NCBI GenBank assembly: GCA_023846275.1 | Contig: JAIUJO010000164.1 | Span: 744,001 to 808,000 of the forward strand | Length of the DNA stretch: 64,000 bases | Source of the DNA: Vanilla planifolia | Lineage: Eukaryota; Streptophyta; Magnoliopsida; Asparagales; Orchidaceae | Reading direction: 5' to 3' | Shown: positions 1 to 11,600 of the stretch, piece by piece | Numbering within the stretch: the stretch's first letter is position 1 | How the letters are laid out: the number at the start of each line of letters is the position of its first letter | Translations under genes and position numbers: made by a program | The notes under the pieces: model-generated | What the model was told of the DNA's origin: nothing | Seen by the model: only the letters and a program-made list of their open reading frames with translations | Databases searched by the model: none

Positions 1-1250
1 TATAACAAAAGATGGATTTCGAACACTTGGGAGCACCACATACTTCACCTATTTCTACATCTAAGTATGTGAAGAAATGATTGGGCCTCCCTCAACTCCC
101 TTACTACTTGATGGATTGTGCTTCTTATTTGTAATAACTTTATCCTCTCCCTATGTTTTTTCTTTGATACTTATTCGGCCCTAAGTGTGCCTCCAACATG
201 CCCATCTTAATTGGCATAGAACCTACCATTTGCATTACTTGCTCCATATATTGATGTTGGTGTTGCTTTCTTATCTACTACTTGCTTATATCTTTATCTA
301 TTTTGATCCTCTACCACTATGTTAATATAATCGAGCTCCACTTCCTTTGTTGAACTACCAGTAAAGGGCCAAGTGCTTATCTCTTCTCATCATGCTCCCT
401 CATTCATATCTACATTGAGGCAGCCTCCCAATCTTTTTCTTGATAAAGTCTTGCATTTAAAGAACAAGAGCTCTCAACTATAGCAATAATGCAAATCAAC
501 TAGACAAGTATATATTATCTGAAAGACTATCCTACCTTACCACATGTGAACCAAATAATAGACAACCCTTTGCACAATAATTATTAAAAAGACCAAGCAA
601 AGGGTCAAATAGTCCAGTCCCATTTAAGTAGCATTGAAAGGTCCATTCTAATGCTCCCCTTGCAAAGGATGAACTTTACATGCGTGTTGTTCAACTCTCG
701 ATCTTAATAGGTTCCTCTATTGCTTTTACAATACACAACATATTACCCTTGTCCCAATACATAAGTAGAAGTGCCAAAAAATGAATTTAGACTGAAGACA
801 ACATAACCACTAAAATAATCATTTTCAATTCAAGCATCCTTATGTCTAACCCAATGTAAGGTTAACAACTTGCCATGGTTCTCTTAACCTAACCTAATAA
901 CAATCTATAACTTAATAATAGTGTAAATAGAAACACCCAACATAAAGCACAACCCAAATATTCTCAAATGACCCCATCTACATTGGAGTATTCTAGCTAT
1001 CTATTGAAAGGATAAACATCCATTATACACTCTATCCATAAGGTCAAACTGGTGATAGTGGATTCATCATTCACATGCCTCATTCAATAAATGCAATTCA
1101 TCATTAATTTTGAATGAGGTATCCTATGCTTCTATCATCTTCACATCTAAATTGGTTGGTCTCTCTGAGTAGTTTATAGAGACCTCCCATTAGTTTAATA
1201 ATATCAATGATCTTTCTCTATCTAATAAGTGCCTCCTTAAAAGTGACCTT
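1..1250 (-). mobile_element. LINE (plant L1-type) copy A, 5' part with decayed ORF1 (DUF4283-like), cut by window edge
   Basis: Read on the minus strand, broken frames spell the landmarks of the ORF1 protein of plant L1-type LINEs. At about 690-762 the frame reads MYWDKGNMLCIVKAIEEP followed by IKIES, matching the family pattern of a YW/FW, an IG-x-LG-like helix and then PIKID. At 640-672 there is FARG and, one frame over, RMDLS, matching the ARVCVEMDLSKPL-type strand that ends DUF4283. At 530-575 CKGLSIIWFTCGKVG matches YEGLP-x-LCF-x-CGK-x-GH, the start of the zinc-knuckle-like region. Frameshifts and stops separate these blocks, so it is a pseudogene. In the family ORF1 binds element RNA and ORF2 follows; here ORF2 would lie left of position 1. 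The segment aligns by eye along most of its length with 7,530-8,610. Family identity is firm; the 5' limit near 1,250 is where that alignment fades. Confidence 0.8.
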
Positions 1251-1727
1251 AACCAGTCCATGTGATCCATGTTTTCCATTTTGATAATTATCTTGCATAA
1301 GAACTATAGCATTTTTTAGAAGTATGTTGTATGCAACCACACAAATCACCATCATCAACACCTTTTGAACAGGGAGATATCTCCTATGAAAAATACATAT
1401 TTTTAGTATGTTCTTTCAAATCCTATTCATTGTCTTTTGGATTCTATTTTTCATCTTCCTATAGCAATTTTTGTTATGTGGAAACTTTGTCTTATTAAAA
1501 AGTTAATCTCATTCAAGCTAGCCTCCTCAAACTAAGACATTTCCATAAAGTGAACTACATTGGTCCCTACATAATGCTAAATTTCACCAGAAAACTCACT
1601 AGTGCTCTAACTTTAAGGACTATTTTTACATCTTGGATCATCATGCTATGCTTGTTCAACTCTTAACTTTTGTTTAGTTGAATGAAGGGCATCAGTACCT
1701 ACCATCTATGATGGGGACAATTGTAGA
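1251..1727. other. Unassigned AT-rich segment between the two LINE copies
   Basis: This stretch lies upstream, in minus-strand sense, of the copy A ORF1 remnant and just beyond the candidate tail of copy B. It would be the expected place for the 5' UTR and ORF1 start of copy A, but I could not align it convincingly to the matching stretch beyond 8,620. No protein motif was recognised in any frame. Confidence 0.4.
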
Positions 1728-1745
1728 ATTTTTTTTTTGTTTTCT
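1728..1745 (-). other. Candidate poly(A) tail of LINE copy B
   Basis: The plus strand shows about ten consecutive T followed by GTTTTC. On the minus strand this reads as an A-rich run directly downstream of the RNase H remnant. L1 elements end in poly(A), so the placement fits. A decayed T-run in AT-rich DNA can also arise by chance. Confidence 0.4.
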
Positions 1746-2189
1746 TCACCATCTTACGAGATTTATTTAACTGCATTGTTAACCCTATTAAATGTGAATT
1801 TAGATGATTTGGAGTTTCAATCCATTTTTGAAGAAATTGGAAGCAAATCAAATAAATAAAGAATTGTAAGCTTGTCGTCACCATACTACAAACATTGGGT
1901 AAATCTAATCTCCATCCAACTCTAACTTTTTAACTCCATCTATCATCGATGCTACAAACCAATCCATCATACATCACCTTCTTTATGTACAACTCCATCT
2001 ACTGTACCTGTCACACTCATCTACTAAATTTTTAGGTCTCTATCTGCTATGCCCATAAAATATTTGGGTTCCTTGACAAAGAAATTTTTAAATCCTACAT
2101 TATACTCTCCTTAAGAAGGTTCATAACTAAAATCAATAAAAAGTAAATCTTGAAGTGATTTAGGAAGAAGCATTAGCTAGCCCAAAAGA

Positions 2190-2460
2190 AAGTCATACAA
2201 GAATGCATGTTGAGCCATCCAATCTATAGCACAATTTCCTTGGTACTGTATGTAAGATTTTTTGGAGGGCTACATCCCTTGAACATATGATTAGCTCGAG
2301 GGTAGGTAATTCTATTTTCCTTAGACAACTACAATTCGCTCACTATAATATTATCGTAGTAGAGTCTTATTAGATCTTTGATCCTTGGAGATTTACATGT
2401 GGAGTTCTAAGGAGTTCCATTACTTCAAGAATAGCAGTAGTCTCCATGGTCATAATTGAA
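2190..2460 (-). pseudogene. LINE copy B: RNase H domain remnant of ORF2
   Basis: Minus-strand frames give ETTAILEVMELLR at about 2,410-2,450, matching the AEL-x-AI-x-x-GL-x-LA helix of RNase H. Further on, at 2,201-2,245, QGNCAIDWMAQHAF matches the REAN-x-x-AD-x-LAN-x-A end of the domain. In plant L1 elements that carry it, this domain sits at the C terminus of ORF2 and degrades the RNA strand of the RNA:DNA hybrid. Stops lie between the two motifs. The domain places the element in the plant L1 lineages that carry an RNase H. Confidence 0.65.
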
Positions 2461-2769
2461 CAAGAAATCCAAGTTTTTTCTACAATAATAATAGGAAAAT
2501 TGAAAAGTTATAGTAGCCAATCAATATTTCTTTAGAGTGTAGCCAACAGTGAGAGACATTTCCTTAGGAGCCTATAGAGTTTTGTTTAAGGAAAGATTAA
2601 ATAACACACATAATGCAAAATTAACTATATGAATGTAATAGCCATTCTCAAATTCATTAACATTTAGCTAAGAAGCTCCATTAATGAAGCAATTTTCCTA
2701 CACATTACCAAACACATATTGAAATTCTCATTTGTGAAGCTATTGGATCATAATTCTTTAACACTATTG

Positions 2770-3300
2770 AATTCCCACAAATGGTGTTAAATACCTTCAC
2801 ACACATTAGTATGCCATAGAAAATACTCCAATGTCTCAATGCCTCATGTACATAAATAGGAGCAAGGAGAGAGTTAATTTAGCATTACTCTCCATGATAA
2901 TATGTTAACCGAAGACTTTACATTCACTTTCCAAAACCACACAACCTCTTTCTAGTAGAATTTTGGCACATGTACATGTTATTTTAGATGATGTTTTAGA
3001 ACAACAATGTATTTTCACATTTTTTGAAGCACAACACATCTCTTTCATTTCGTTTGGTTGATAGGGAAAACAGAATATGAGTTGTCAAATCTAGTAAAAA
3101 TAAGTTTTGCATCTTATTAAAATGTAACACATCATGCTTCATAACTAGCTCTGTTACAAGTGTTAGGTGGTCCTCTTCCTTGTCATGATATGTTGGCCAC
3201 GATGAAATAGGGATGATGCCAAACCAATTATCTAAATTGAATGAAATAGTATTTCCCACAGCAATCCTCCAATTTGTTAATGCGCTAACGGGTCGCAATA
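2770..3300 (-). pseudogene. LINE copy B: post-RT region and zf-RVT-like segment
   Basis: The longest open piece (100 codons, about 3,298-2,996) starts MRPVSALTNWRIAVGNT and continues ISFNLDNWFGIIP. It matches the W-x-IG-x-G-x-x-I-x-FW-x-DNWLG motif that follows reverse transcriptase in plant LINEs. Further on, at about 2,870-2,770, a shifted frame gives CSYLCT, a stop, then GIETLEYFLWHTNVCEG, fitting the zf-RVT pattern C-x-x-C and ET-x-x-HLF-x-x-C. The open frame alone would look like a hypothetical gene; the neighbours show that it is an ORF2 fragment. Confidence 0.7.
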
Positions 3301-3399
3301 CTCAGCAACTTAGATGTATGGGACATGGACCTGAGGGATTGAACCCATAAACAATCTTCTTGAGCCATCACTCACTTGTAATGTTTTGTAACAAACGCT

Positions 3400-4990
3400 G
3401 ATTGCCATGTTGATATATTATAGATTTTATGTCTCTTACAATGCTTCTAAAGAGTAACCATTTTCTAGTAGAAGTAATTATTATTTTGCTAACATTTGAA
3501 CTACATAAATAATAGATTATCAATTTCTCCAACCCTATAATAGTATCATTCAGTATTAAAGAATGGGCTAAGCAATACAATGGAATAATAATTAACACTA
3601 AGTTGACCATGACTGTATGGCATGACATCCATAATGACTTAATCATTTATCTTGACATAGTTTTAAGTCGTTTAATGATAAAATTGAAGTCTTTTTTCAT
3701 AGTGTAGTTGTTATAATTGGTACACCTAGATATTTCAATTGAACAACTTAATGCATGTAGAATTTCTTAGTTATCATCATCCTTCACTTGAGATCCATCC
3801 CCTTATTGAATAATACTCAAGTCTTGTTAAGATTCACCACTTAACTTGGGCAATATATATATTTTTCACTTATATTCTTAATGGTCCTCTCTATAACACA
3901 TATTGTTAATGCATAAATCATGATGTGATTAGGCATGTAGAAAGTGTGTAATCATTATAGAGGAATGGCTAATCCTAGACCTAATTAAGAAAGCATACTC
4001 AAGTTGGTGCTATATAAGCCATGAGAGATACTTAGACATGATAATAAAAAGGTATGATAAGAGTAGACATGCATCTCTAAGCTTTTTACTTCTTCAATCT
4101 ATTTAGAAAAACACAATTATAGATAATCCAAAATATTGTCATAGTGATACAAGCCTCATTCCAATCACTCTAAAGTGTTCAAAACATCATTCTTTAGCTT
4201 ATTCAAAATGAATTTCTTGTTTATCTTGTCATAGTCTGGATCCTCATCTGAGTTTAGCAACATCAACCTTTTTTGTAAGTAGATAAATATAGAAAGGCAA
4301 CCATTTCCTATGCCAATAATATATTGTTTCATATTGTGACAAAAATCTACTTATTTTATTGCAAAATATCTTGAAGCATTGTCTTCTATTAAGCCACAAA
4401 AATTTTCATCATTATTTTATAAATCACGTTGCATGGGCTAATTGGTTAGAAATGTTTAGGGTTTAGAAGTGCCTTAAACTTTAGGAATAAGAATGACCAA
4501 CATTTCTTTCCATTATTTTGGCATGAAGCTACCTTTAAAGAATTGTTTGAAAATATCCACCTAAGTAATTGTCTAATAGCCATACAGGAACTCATCAAAG
4601 ATGTCATCTATACCAAGTGATTTACTTCTTTATATTGACATCACTACATTTGTAATCTCATAATCAGTATTTTGATCCACAACAATGGCTGCTTGATCAT
4701 AGTTCTTGGAGGCTAAAAAGATGGACAAAGCTCATACTTCCTTTGGCTACACTTCTTACTAAAAAACTACATGTGAATGTTCTTAATTTGACTTGGAGAG
4801 GCCACCAATTTCTAACTTCATTTTTTAGTTTGTGGATATAATGCTTATAGAAATACAAGTAGCCACTTCGTAAAAAATGCATGTGTTTCAATCGACAAGA
4901 GTGGCCAATGAACCATGGCATGTTGCCACCACATTGCTTCTTTTGAAGCCAAAACTTTATGAAAGGAAGTAGTAAGTTGTCCCAAAAGCT
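3400..4990 (-). pseudogene. LINE copy B: reverse transcriptase remnant of ORF2
   Basis: Ordered RT landmarks appear in shifting minus-strand frames. At about 4,860-4,900 a frame with a D-x-NT core followed by F-Y/H-x-VAT matches the GDKNTKFFH motif before RT. At 4,480-4,510 VILIPKV is the classic LIPK block. At 4,401-4,445 PISPCNVIYKIMMKI matches RPISLCNVLYKIISKI. At about 4,000-4,060 the LFII-x-x-E/K-x-LS-x-LI block is visible. At 3,718-3,745 LKYLGVPI is the YLG motif. At about 3,540-3,610 LVNLVLIIIPLYCLAHS matches the VLSSIP-x-Y segment. The FADD catalytic site expected near 3,945-3,975 is destroyed, reading SIMITHF in the best frame. The enzyme would copy element RNA at a nicked target; this copy cannot. 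Confidence 0.85.
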
Positions 4991-5299
4991 CATCCTATAA
5001 CTCATTTGAGCCATTTACAAATTCCTTTAGTTGAAGTTTTTGGGTTTCCTATTCTAACTACCAAGGATTACAAAAGATATTACCAAGTTCAGTTGCACTC
5101 TATTTCTTTAAAGCTAACAAGGCTCTATTAAATTTGGTGAACAGATTTTCTAAAGAGTTTCCTCTAATCATCTTTTTGCATGCTGCATATACCACATTAG
5201 TTGATTTCAAAAAGGACAATTAGATGTTTTTAAATTGGGTTTTTTATTAGTTTTCAACAATAACAATTTTTTAAACGTCATAAGTAGTGGAGCTTGTCT

Positions 5300-6000
5300 G
5301 AGCTAATGTGAGGAATATTGGTCAAAATAGTGCTTTGGAACTCTTTCATACCATCAATATTCATGAAAGCTCTTTCCTACCTCTTTTATATACAAAAATT
5401 CTCCTATTTATTGTTGCATTAAGCACATAAATTCCTAATAAATTATAAGTTAGTCTAATCTAAATCATGAATGAGATTGAGAATTCATATTAAGCTTACC
5501 GACTAGAAAACATTTTCCCTGCACTTTTGTCTCCATATGCAAATTAGGCATTGATGTCCTCTACAATAAATAAAAAACCTCGAAGCTTTGCAAAATCTCT
5601 TATTTTGCCTTAGGCTACTCTTAAGTTAATATAATCTTTTGATGCATACACAACATAGCACCACCAAATCTTATTAGTGCATGATCTAACCTGAATTGTC
5701 ATTACTTATGAAGAGTACACAATCTCAAGTTAGAGCCAATTCCTTTATAATACTACAATGCCCCTAGATAGCCTTGTTGAAGATTTTCAGTTTCTACACA
5801 AAAGCCAATCCATCTCATGGTGATTAAAGGTCTTCATCCAAGTTTCTAGTAATGTAATTTCAAAGACACTATTTTCCCACCATAAATGCTATAATTAGCC
5901 ACAGAAGTGTAGTACTTTAATCAATCCACCTTATGTTCAACACAACAAAAGAACTCATAATTTTTTTAAAAAAATACATTGGCCTTGGGAAAAAGGATTC
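5300..6000 (-). pseudogene. LINE copy B: AP-type endonuclease remnant of ORF2
   Basis: At about 5,540-5,580 the minus strand reads FLFIVEDINA, a stop, then FAYGDKSAGK, matching the GDFNA-I-x-x-x-x-EK-x-GG block of L1 endonucleases. At 5,625-5,670 VVYASKDYI with R and WG-like residues after it matches VYASP-x-x-x-x-R-x-x-LW. At 5,735-5,780 SRGIVVL then RNW matches SGGIAVLW. Near 5,820-5,850 LLETWMK and MDWLL resemble the QETK and WDW segments. This domain nicks target DNA for target-primed reverse transcription. Stops and frame changes show it is dead. The N-terminal WN-x-RGL motif was not found. Confidence 0.7.
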
Positions 6001-7539
6001 ATTACTACACATTTTATATATGAAAAATCTACATTTTATAGGCACAACAATTCCACTATAAAGCATACATATTAGTTTGTTCTGAAAATAACTTATAGTT
6101 TGAAAATAGGAAACCTTTCGAGACAAATTTCAAGAAGTTCACAGTTGATAAACATTAACCCAGTTAAAAGTGAGCACTCCATTTATTAAACAAAAAATAT
6201 ATGTAACCCACCATGCCACACAATGATAAGCTAATGCATAAAAAACCATTCACTATAGTAGCCATCCACAACCATTGTCCAAAAAAGTTATTCCCAGACC
6301 TACTTTACATTTAAATTACACTTACATTGTGTGATAGAGTGACTAATCTTCCTTTTTTTCAAGGAACTTGAAGTTCTTGAGCTAATTATGTGCAACCATA
6401 ATTCTCATGAATTCATAGGTATCCCTATCCTTATATCCTTCAATGAGCTCCCTCCTCAAATAATCTCTTTTTATACCCTATAGATAATATTTTAGTAGGA
6501 AACATTATTGTTCTTTGTTTTCACTTAAATGCCAATTGTTTGAGATTATGAGTGACTTCAACTCTCGTTGATGCTTGACCTCTTAATACCTCACTACTAG
6601 GTCTTACTTAGATAGTCCTGGGTCTAAGTTGAAGGGAAACTCTCGCCCTTATAAACATAGAAACATAATTCATTCAGGTCAACCAAATGAAGATGTTTCT
6701 CAAAGTCATCAAACCATTACTATTGAAAAGCACTTGATGCAGTAGACTTATATACAAAGGCTCCTCTCATGAATAATGGCTCTTTTAGTGACTAATTTTC
6801 AAGAAATTCCTTGGTATTGTAAAATTGTTGCCGTGCCAAAAGTTATGATAGTACTTTATATAATAGCAATTAGTTGTCTAGTCCTTAACAAAATTGAGGA
6901 ACACAAAGCTTGAAATCCATTACAATCTTATGCCAAAAACAATCCCAAAAATTTCACTTCCCTGTATTGCCTATCTAAAATGTGCATTTGTTATAGATGA
7001 AGAAATATGCATAATAGTTTATCATTACAACTAGTATATAAAGCAATCTTGCTTAACCCCTCATCATAGTTATGCCCAAGCACAACCCTAGCCTAAACTT
7101 TATGTGGAGATATAGACCCACTACATGTAATGGGATATGCCTAAGCTCTATGCCATGTGAGCTTCATGCACTCAGTAGCAATACAATAGTACAAACAACC
7201 TCCTGTCGTGCCTACCTAGCTATAGTACCATTTATTCATGTCATGCTAAAAACTTGAGCAATTCAAAATATATTTTCCAAGTGATCCTAATAACAAACAA
7301 GCCATTTATAGTTCCTCAAATTTTTTTTGAGGAGCAATCGATCAATGTTTTGCTAATTCTTAAATTCTCTTACTTTATCAGAATTATTTCTTTTAAGTTT
7401 CCAAATTATTCGAGAGTACACACTCAACTCATTTTTTTGTCATTATCTTAAAAAAATACCTTGCATAGTACCTTTCCTAAAAATATAGATGATATCAATT
7501 TATTGAATGGAATAAGGTTTCGTGAGAATTCCTACTGGC

Positions 7540-8580
7540 ACTCTCATCTCCCTTGCTGCTTGATGGACTACGCTCTTTATTAGAAATAAGTTTATCATCC
7601 TCTTATGCTTTTTGCTTCAATTCCTATTCAATCTTTGATGTACTGCTGCTACTCCGATCATACTTGGCTTTTGATCTGCCCCATTTCATTACTTGCACCA
7701 TATCCTCAAGCTTGTAATGCTTACTAATCTCTTACTTACGCATCATTTTTCCTGTTATGATCCATCACTACTGTGTTGCTATAATCATCCACCTCTTCCT
7801 TGGTTGAAGAACCATCCAAGGTTTCAATCCTTGTCTCTTCTCATCATGATTTTCTATTCCCACTTGCATCATTATAAACCCCCACATTTTTATCTTGCTC
7901 ATGTCCTATCATTAAAGGAGATTAGCTCAACCATAACAATAGTGTGAATTTACTCATAGGTATGCAAGACTTTTATTTTTGTCTTACCCCACCACAAACA
8001 ATGTAAATAAAGGGAAGACTCTCATAATAAAACTATTGAAAAGATTGGCCCAATGTTCCATTAAACAAGATTCTCATTGTAAGTGGCTTTGAAAGGTCCA
8101 TTCTTACAAATAACCAAGAAAATGTAAGCTTTTAATGATTACGATCTTACAATCAATCTAAATAGAAACTCTTATAGCTTTGATAATGCACAAAATATTC
8201 TATGTCTTAATAGACAAGTTTGAGCATCAAAAAATAAATCCAAACTGGAGCACTAATAATTGTTGAAGAACTTGGTCTAAATTTAAGTTTCTATATATCC
8301 AACCACAATGCAAGGCAAACAACTTACCATAGTTCTCCTAACCAAACTAAATCTTTGTCTTTAGTTGAATTAAAATGCAAGTAGAAATCCTAGCAATCCA
8401 TTGAATGGACAAACAACCACTGTACACTATACCAACATGGTTGAACTTTTTGTTATGAACATGACGATCACATGCACCATTCAAAAGATGTATCTCATCA
8501 TTAATTATAAACCAAGTATCCCTTGATGATAGCATCTTCACATCTAAATTTGTTTATCTGTCTGAGTAATTAATAAAGGG
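7540..8580 (-). pseudogene. LINE copy B: ORF1 (DUF4283 plus zinc-knuckle-like) remnant
   Basis: Minus-strand frames show SAPVWI at 8,236-8,260 (family SAPVWVRLP), an ILCIIKAIRVSI-like helix next, VRMDLSKPL at 8,080-8,110 (family VEMDLSKPL) and YESLPFIYIVCGG at 7,987-8,030 (family YEGLP-x-LCF-x-CG). A 64-codon frame (8,541-8,347) covers the N-terminal side. The second Cys and the His of the knuckle are not preserved. This is the second copy of the region seen at 85-1,250, with the same strand and order. Confidence 0.8.
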
Positions 8581-8620
8581 ATCTCCTATGGGACTATTAC
8601 TATCAATGCTCATTTCTCAT

Positions 8621-11600
8621 GAGTTCATCCATCGAGTCATCTATAGTCTTGGTAGAAATGTTTGTAGCAATCATGAGGAATGTTATTAAAGGAAAATATT
8701 AATTTGATAGAATTCTAAGGATATTCTTTACTTAATCATTCATTGATACATGTATTCCCAAATTAGCAAGTCCATTTGTAGTGTTTGTTAATCTAATAAA
8801 CATACATTCAATAGATTTATTGGAAAGCATTTTCAACAAATTATAATAAAGTATCACCATGTTTTTTTTTTTCATTAAATAAAGATGTGCAATCAGAAGT
8901 TATCACTAACTTGTGTCATATCATAAAAAATACTTTGAAAATCATTATGCTATTAAACTTAGTCATTTAAAGAAAAATGCAAAATATTTATGGTGCTATG
9001 ATTTTATTATACATGATGTTTTTTCCTCTCATCCACTTCACAAAATGTTTTATGTATAAAAACACCTTTAAACTTTTTCTTTCTAAGAAATTTCATTGGA
9101 GTTTAAAATAGCTCCTATATTTCCTTGCCACCTAACTTCAAGTGAAGGACCTTCCCAGTTTTCCAATAGAGAAGGTTTCACCAAAAAAGAGTGGTGGCTT
9201 ATTGGATGTTACACCTTCACTTAAATTCACTAAAGCATTAATAGGAGTAGACATGGGTCTTGCTAGCTAATATATTCTAACAAGAAAGGAATGCAACTTT
9301 GACTTTAATTGAAGGATGGTTCAACAAAAGAGGAGCAAGTTACTTGGAATGAAAATTTTGACTTCTAAAAAACTTATTTAAAATGTTCCTTTAAAGTAAT
9401 GATTTTAGGTTGTTTAATAAGCTCTGGTAGATCATCATAAATGTTTTTGTGCAACTTTAAAATTTATTTTAAAACACATTACGTTGCGACAAAATTTAAA
9501 ATCAATTTTTTGATAGGAAAATTTTCAAATAATCGCAAAGTACACATCCAAAGTTTTGTAGCTCTACTCAAATTAAAGCATAATTCCACCAACACCTCCA
9601 ACAAAAATAAGACAAAAACGAAGCACTAACAAATATATTTCTTTCACTTCACAATATTGAAATAAATTAAATAGGCTACAATAGTCTCCAATTGAATAAA
9701 AACAAGCAAAAAAAGAGGAGTTGTAGTGACAAAAGTTTGAGTTTGATGTACAAAACAATACTATACTTGAAGTAATATTCAAGAAAGAAAAAATGTATCA
9801 TTTTTTAACAGAATAAACTATGAAATAAAATAATAAAATCTTAGACCATTGATGTAGAAAGGAGAGTTGGGGCTTGAAGAATGAACAATTTAGCAAATGG
9901 AAATAATAGCGAGCACTAGTTGCGAAGGCTTAAATTTAATAACATTAACTACTTTCCTATCTTTAAGGAATTATCCATGTTAAAAAAACTATATTTATAA
10001 ACGAATTATGATAGTTAACAATAGTTACCAAACATGCCACTTAGACATTATCGATTGAATATCTTTATTTTAGTAACGACTATTCAAAAGTTGTTGTTAC
10101 ACAAAAAAGTGGGTTAGTTGGCTCAAAGATGTTTAAAAAATAGACATTACAATCCATCGAATATCATAGAGACTATCCCTTTTCATATTGGATTAAGTTA
10201 AATGAGAGTCAAATGAGTGGCTTTGGAGTTAAGGTTTAATTTTCATAGCTATCACGAAAAGTATCTAATCGATTGACTGGATATAAATTTGTTTTTTAAT
10301 TTTGACCATTGGATCACAAAAATTTTTTAATTAGATGATTATATTTTAGTTTATGTGATCTAGAAAGATAGAAGAATTTTCAACTATTTGATCTTGGAAA
10401 TTGCTTGGTGGAATGGCTAAATTTTTATTTGTGAGATTTAAGAATTACAAGAATTTTGAACTATTCAATATCATTATGATATTTAGTAACATGCATTGAC
10501 CACTACATTTGAAATCCATGTGTATAGAAATGCATGAGAATGTTGTCCCACAGTACCATTTTATGAGAGATAGATGGATATAAAGTTTTAGATATTTTTG
10601 TACAATCAATCAAACTTATAAGGCTGGTTGTTTTCTAGTTCACTTAGGTGATCAATACCCTTGCTTGCTAATAAGTGCATAACAAATTTAGGAGTCATTT
10701 TCTAACCTAACACTATAGGGTATTGGTTCAAGAGTCATGCAATTACAAGATACTTTAATAACCTGGAGAAATTCTAAATTACTTAGGAGGTTTAGCCGTA
10801 GGTTTGCTAGAACTAGATTTTTATAAATTTAATTTTTGCAGCAACTCATTGAAGGAGGCTTTGAAAAAATTGGTCAACATAAGGTGATGCCTAAGATGAT
10901 CAAATTATTGAGACTCAAATTGTACTTGTAAGATTAATTTAAATCATTTTTTGCGGTGATAAAATTTAATTTTTGTGTCTTGGAAAACAAATTTTAACTA
11001 TAGCTAACAATCTTGTGAAAATAAAAAAGAAATATCTAAAATTAATCCCCTTGTTGGTTTAGCACTCTAACAAAAATCATCTTTTTTTTATTTGACATTT
11101 ACTCTTTTTTATGTTCCCCCATGAACATAAACATAAGTTATTTAAAATTTTAAAATTGACTCGACCAACTTCGTTATAAATATTAGGTTTTGTTATAGTC
11201 AAGGAAAGCAACATCGGTATGGTTCAACAGTATGTCATTAGTGGTGATGTACACAATATATCTGACAAGAACCAAGGTGCCACCAGATAAGATCATGGTT
11301 TTCCTCTTACTGTATTATCTTCATTTACGTCCTTTTTTCTTTTTGGCTTTTTCTTTTAGTTTTTTACCAATTTATAGTTTTGAAATACTCAAAAACTATA
11401 AATGTGTACTTCTATTTATTTTTATATGCCAATAATCATTGAGTGGTAGATTGAATTAAGAACATTTGTAAAAGGCAAGTTATGCCATGCAATGGCATGT
11501 CACAAAACAATCCATGATAAAATAAAAGGACATTTAACAGCCCACTTATACCATTATTATTTTGTTTGACTAGCTAATGTTCTCTTAAGATGCCTCTTCT

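Larger units (their letters stand above)
1728..8620 (-). mobile_element. LINE (plant L1-type) copy B, near full length, heavily decayed
   Basis: On the minus strand the domains come in the order of plant L1 elements. ORF1 with DUF4283 and a zinc-knuckle-like segment lies at about 8,580-7,540. It is followed by endonuclease (about 6,000-5,300), reverse transcriptase (about 4,900-3,400), a C-terminal RT-associated and zf-RVT-like segment (about 3,300-2,770) and RNase H (about 2,460-2,190). The proposed end is an A-rich tract in minus-strand sense at 1,728-1,745 (seen on the plus strand as a run of about ten T), a plausible poly(A) tail. Total length of about 6.9 kb suits the family. Every domain is interrupted by stops and frameshifts, so the copy is immobile and old. 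No target-site duplication could be picked out. The 5' end is uncertain by several hundred bases. Confidence 0.8.

Noticed and set aside
2996-5014. Frames at 2,996-3,298, 3,368-3,646 and 4,697-5,014 (minus) as separate hypothetical genes
   Set aside because: Each is a fragment of the decayed LINE ORF2, shown by ordered RT and post-RT motifs in adjoining frames.
8864-9400. A third LINE ending at the T-run near 8,864
   Set aside because: No RNase H, zf-RVT or RT motif was found to the right of the run in minus-strand frames.
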